Origin: Nitrospira sp.
Lineage (GTDB): Bacteria > Nitrospirota > Nitrospiria > Nitrospirales > Nitrospiraceae
Direction of reading: 5' to 3'
DNA length: 12,947 bases
NCBI GenBank assembly: GCA_016873525.1
Contig: VGXD01000032.1
Coordinates: 1 to 12,947 of the forward strand
Numbering within the stretch: position 1 is the first letter of the stretch; each line of letters opens with the position of its first letter. The position numbers and the translations under genes are program-made. Below the pieces are notes generated by a model. It was not told where the DNA came from. It did not search any database and saw only the letters and a list, made by a program, of their open reading frames with translations. Of the stretch, positions 12,686-12,947 are shown in pieces.

Positions 12686-12947
12686 ATGGCAAAAGTTCTT
12701 GAAGGGCCAGGAATGGGCCTGATGAAGAAGTGGGGCATCACGGTACCCAACTATGCGGTGGTCACCTCGCTCGAGGAGTTCAACAAGTTGGCGGAGGTCA
12801 ACGACTGGCTGAACAAGTCAAAGTTGGTGGCCAAGGCGCATGAAGCGCTCGGCTCGCGGTTTAAGCTCGGCCTTGTCAAGGTGGACCTTGATCTCAAGGG
12901 CGCGCAGGCTGCGATCAAGGAGATGCTGGGCAAGCAAGTGGGCAGCA
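12686..12947 (+). CDS. aclB: ATP-citrate lyase, beta (small, ATP-grasp) subunit, partial
   Basis: The first 87 codons of a gene that runs off the right edge. The N-terminus MAKVLEGPGMGLMKKWGI, followed by KLVAKAHEALGSRFKLGLVKV and MLGKQVGS, fits the beta subunit of reductive-TCA ATP-citrate lyase (Chlorobium/Nitrospira AclB). In that family this opening belongs to an ATP-grasp domain related to succinyl-CoA synthetase beta. With AclA it splits citrate into acetyl-CoA and oxaloacetate using ATP and CoA. AAGGAAAGGG lies about 7 nt before the ATG. It follows two stacked promoters. Its presence about 6 kb from the five-subunit oxidoreductase supports a reductive TCA cycle. Other possibilities are a citryl-CoA synthetase or succinyl-CoA synthetase subunit, but the wording of the N-terminus makes AclB clearly the best call; the rest of the gene is not visible. 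Confidence 0.85.
   Translation, partial: MAKVLEGPGMGLMKKWGITVPNYAVVTSLEEFNKLAEVNDWLNKSKLVAKAHEALGSRFKLGLVKVDLDLKGAQAAIKEMLGKQVGS

Noticed and set aside
12565..12700. An upstream ORF in the aclB leader overlapping the aclB start out of frame
   Set aside because: It starts upstream of the predicted P2 transcript and has no ribosome binding site. There is no reason to prefer it over chance.
1..12947. CRISPR array, tRNA or rRNA genes, insertion-sequence transposase
   Set aside because: No regularly spaced direct repeats, no cloverleaf or rRNA signatures and no transposase motif were found by reading both strands. The repeats seen are inverted, not array-like.

Overview
The window looks like chromosomal DNA of a GC-rich autotroph of the Nitrospira type (phylum Nitrospirota). 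The main reason is a five-subunit 2-oxoacid:ferredoxin oxidoreductase operon lying about 6 kb upstream of the start of an ATP-citrate lyase beta gene on the same strand. Together these are the signature enzymes of the reductive TCA cycle. The five-subunit form (alpha, beta, gamma, delta plus an epsilon subunit) is known from Hydrogenobacter and from Nitrospira/Leptospirillum relatives. The high GC content argues against the Aquificales. The assignment is an inference from gene content, not a database match.

Layout. (1) 1-2044, minus strand: a tldD/tldE(pmbA)-like metalloprotease pair joined by an ATGA overlap and driven by a near-consensus promoter at 2171-2199. The tldE-like gene runs off the left edge. 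(2) 2045-2581: a divergent intergenic region. It holds the tldD promoter, a good sigma70-type promoter for the oxidoreductase operon, and a leader of about 140 nt with two hairpins and a possible 20-codon leader peptide. (3) 2582-6773, plus strand: the oxidoreductase operon in the order beta-gamma-delta-epsilon-alpha, closed by a strong terminator at 6798-6829. (4) 6844-6970: a nested inverted repeat. (5) 6981-7229 (minus): a small unknown gene. 7292-8506 (plus): a bacterial Rsm22/METTL17-like protein with a methyltransferase fold and four cysteines of iron-sulfur type. (6) 8507-8906: about 400 bp with no convincing gene but a strong hairpin. (7) 8907-10693, plus strand: a defence/stress or toxin-antitoxin island. 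It has a lower-GC RES-domain protein, then a compact cassette of a DUF4258-like protein, a 71-aa partner and a HigA-type Xre antitoxin. (8) 10811-11398, minus strand: a 63-aa Pro-rich/acidic protein and a 118-aa double zinc-ribbon protein. (9) 11565-12392, plus strand: mutM/fpg. (10) 12393-12947: a regulatory region with two stacked promoters, one carrying a palindrome in its spacer, then the first 87 codons of aclB.

How the genes work together. The oxidoreductase and ATP-citrate lyase are central carbon-fixation enzymes: reductive carboxylation of acetyl-CoA or succinyl-CoA, and cleavage of citrate. The genes between them are a mixture of housekeeping genes (DNA repair, ribosome assembly, protease pair) and an acquired-looking toxin-antitoxin patch. 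The parts least explained by known biology are the epsilon subunit, the operon leader, the three-gene DUF4258 cassette, the stand-alone RES protein and the nested inverted repeat.
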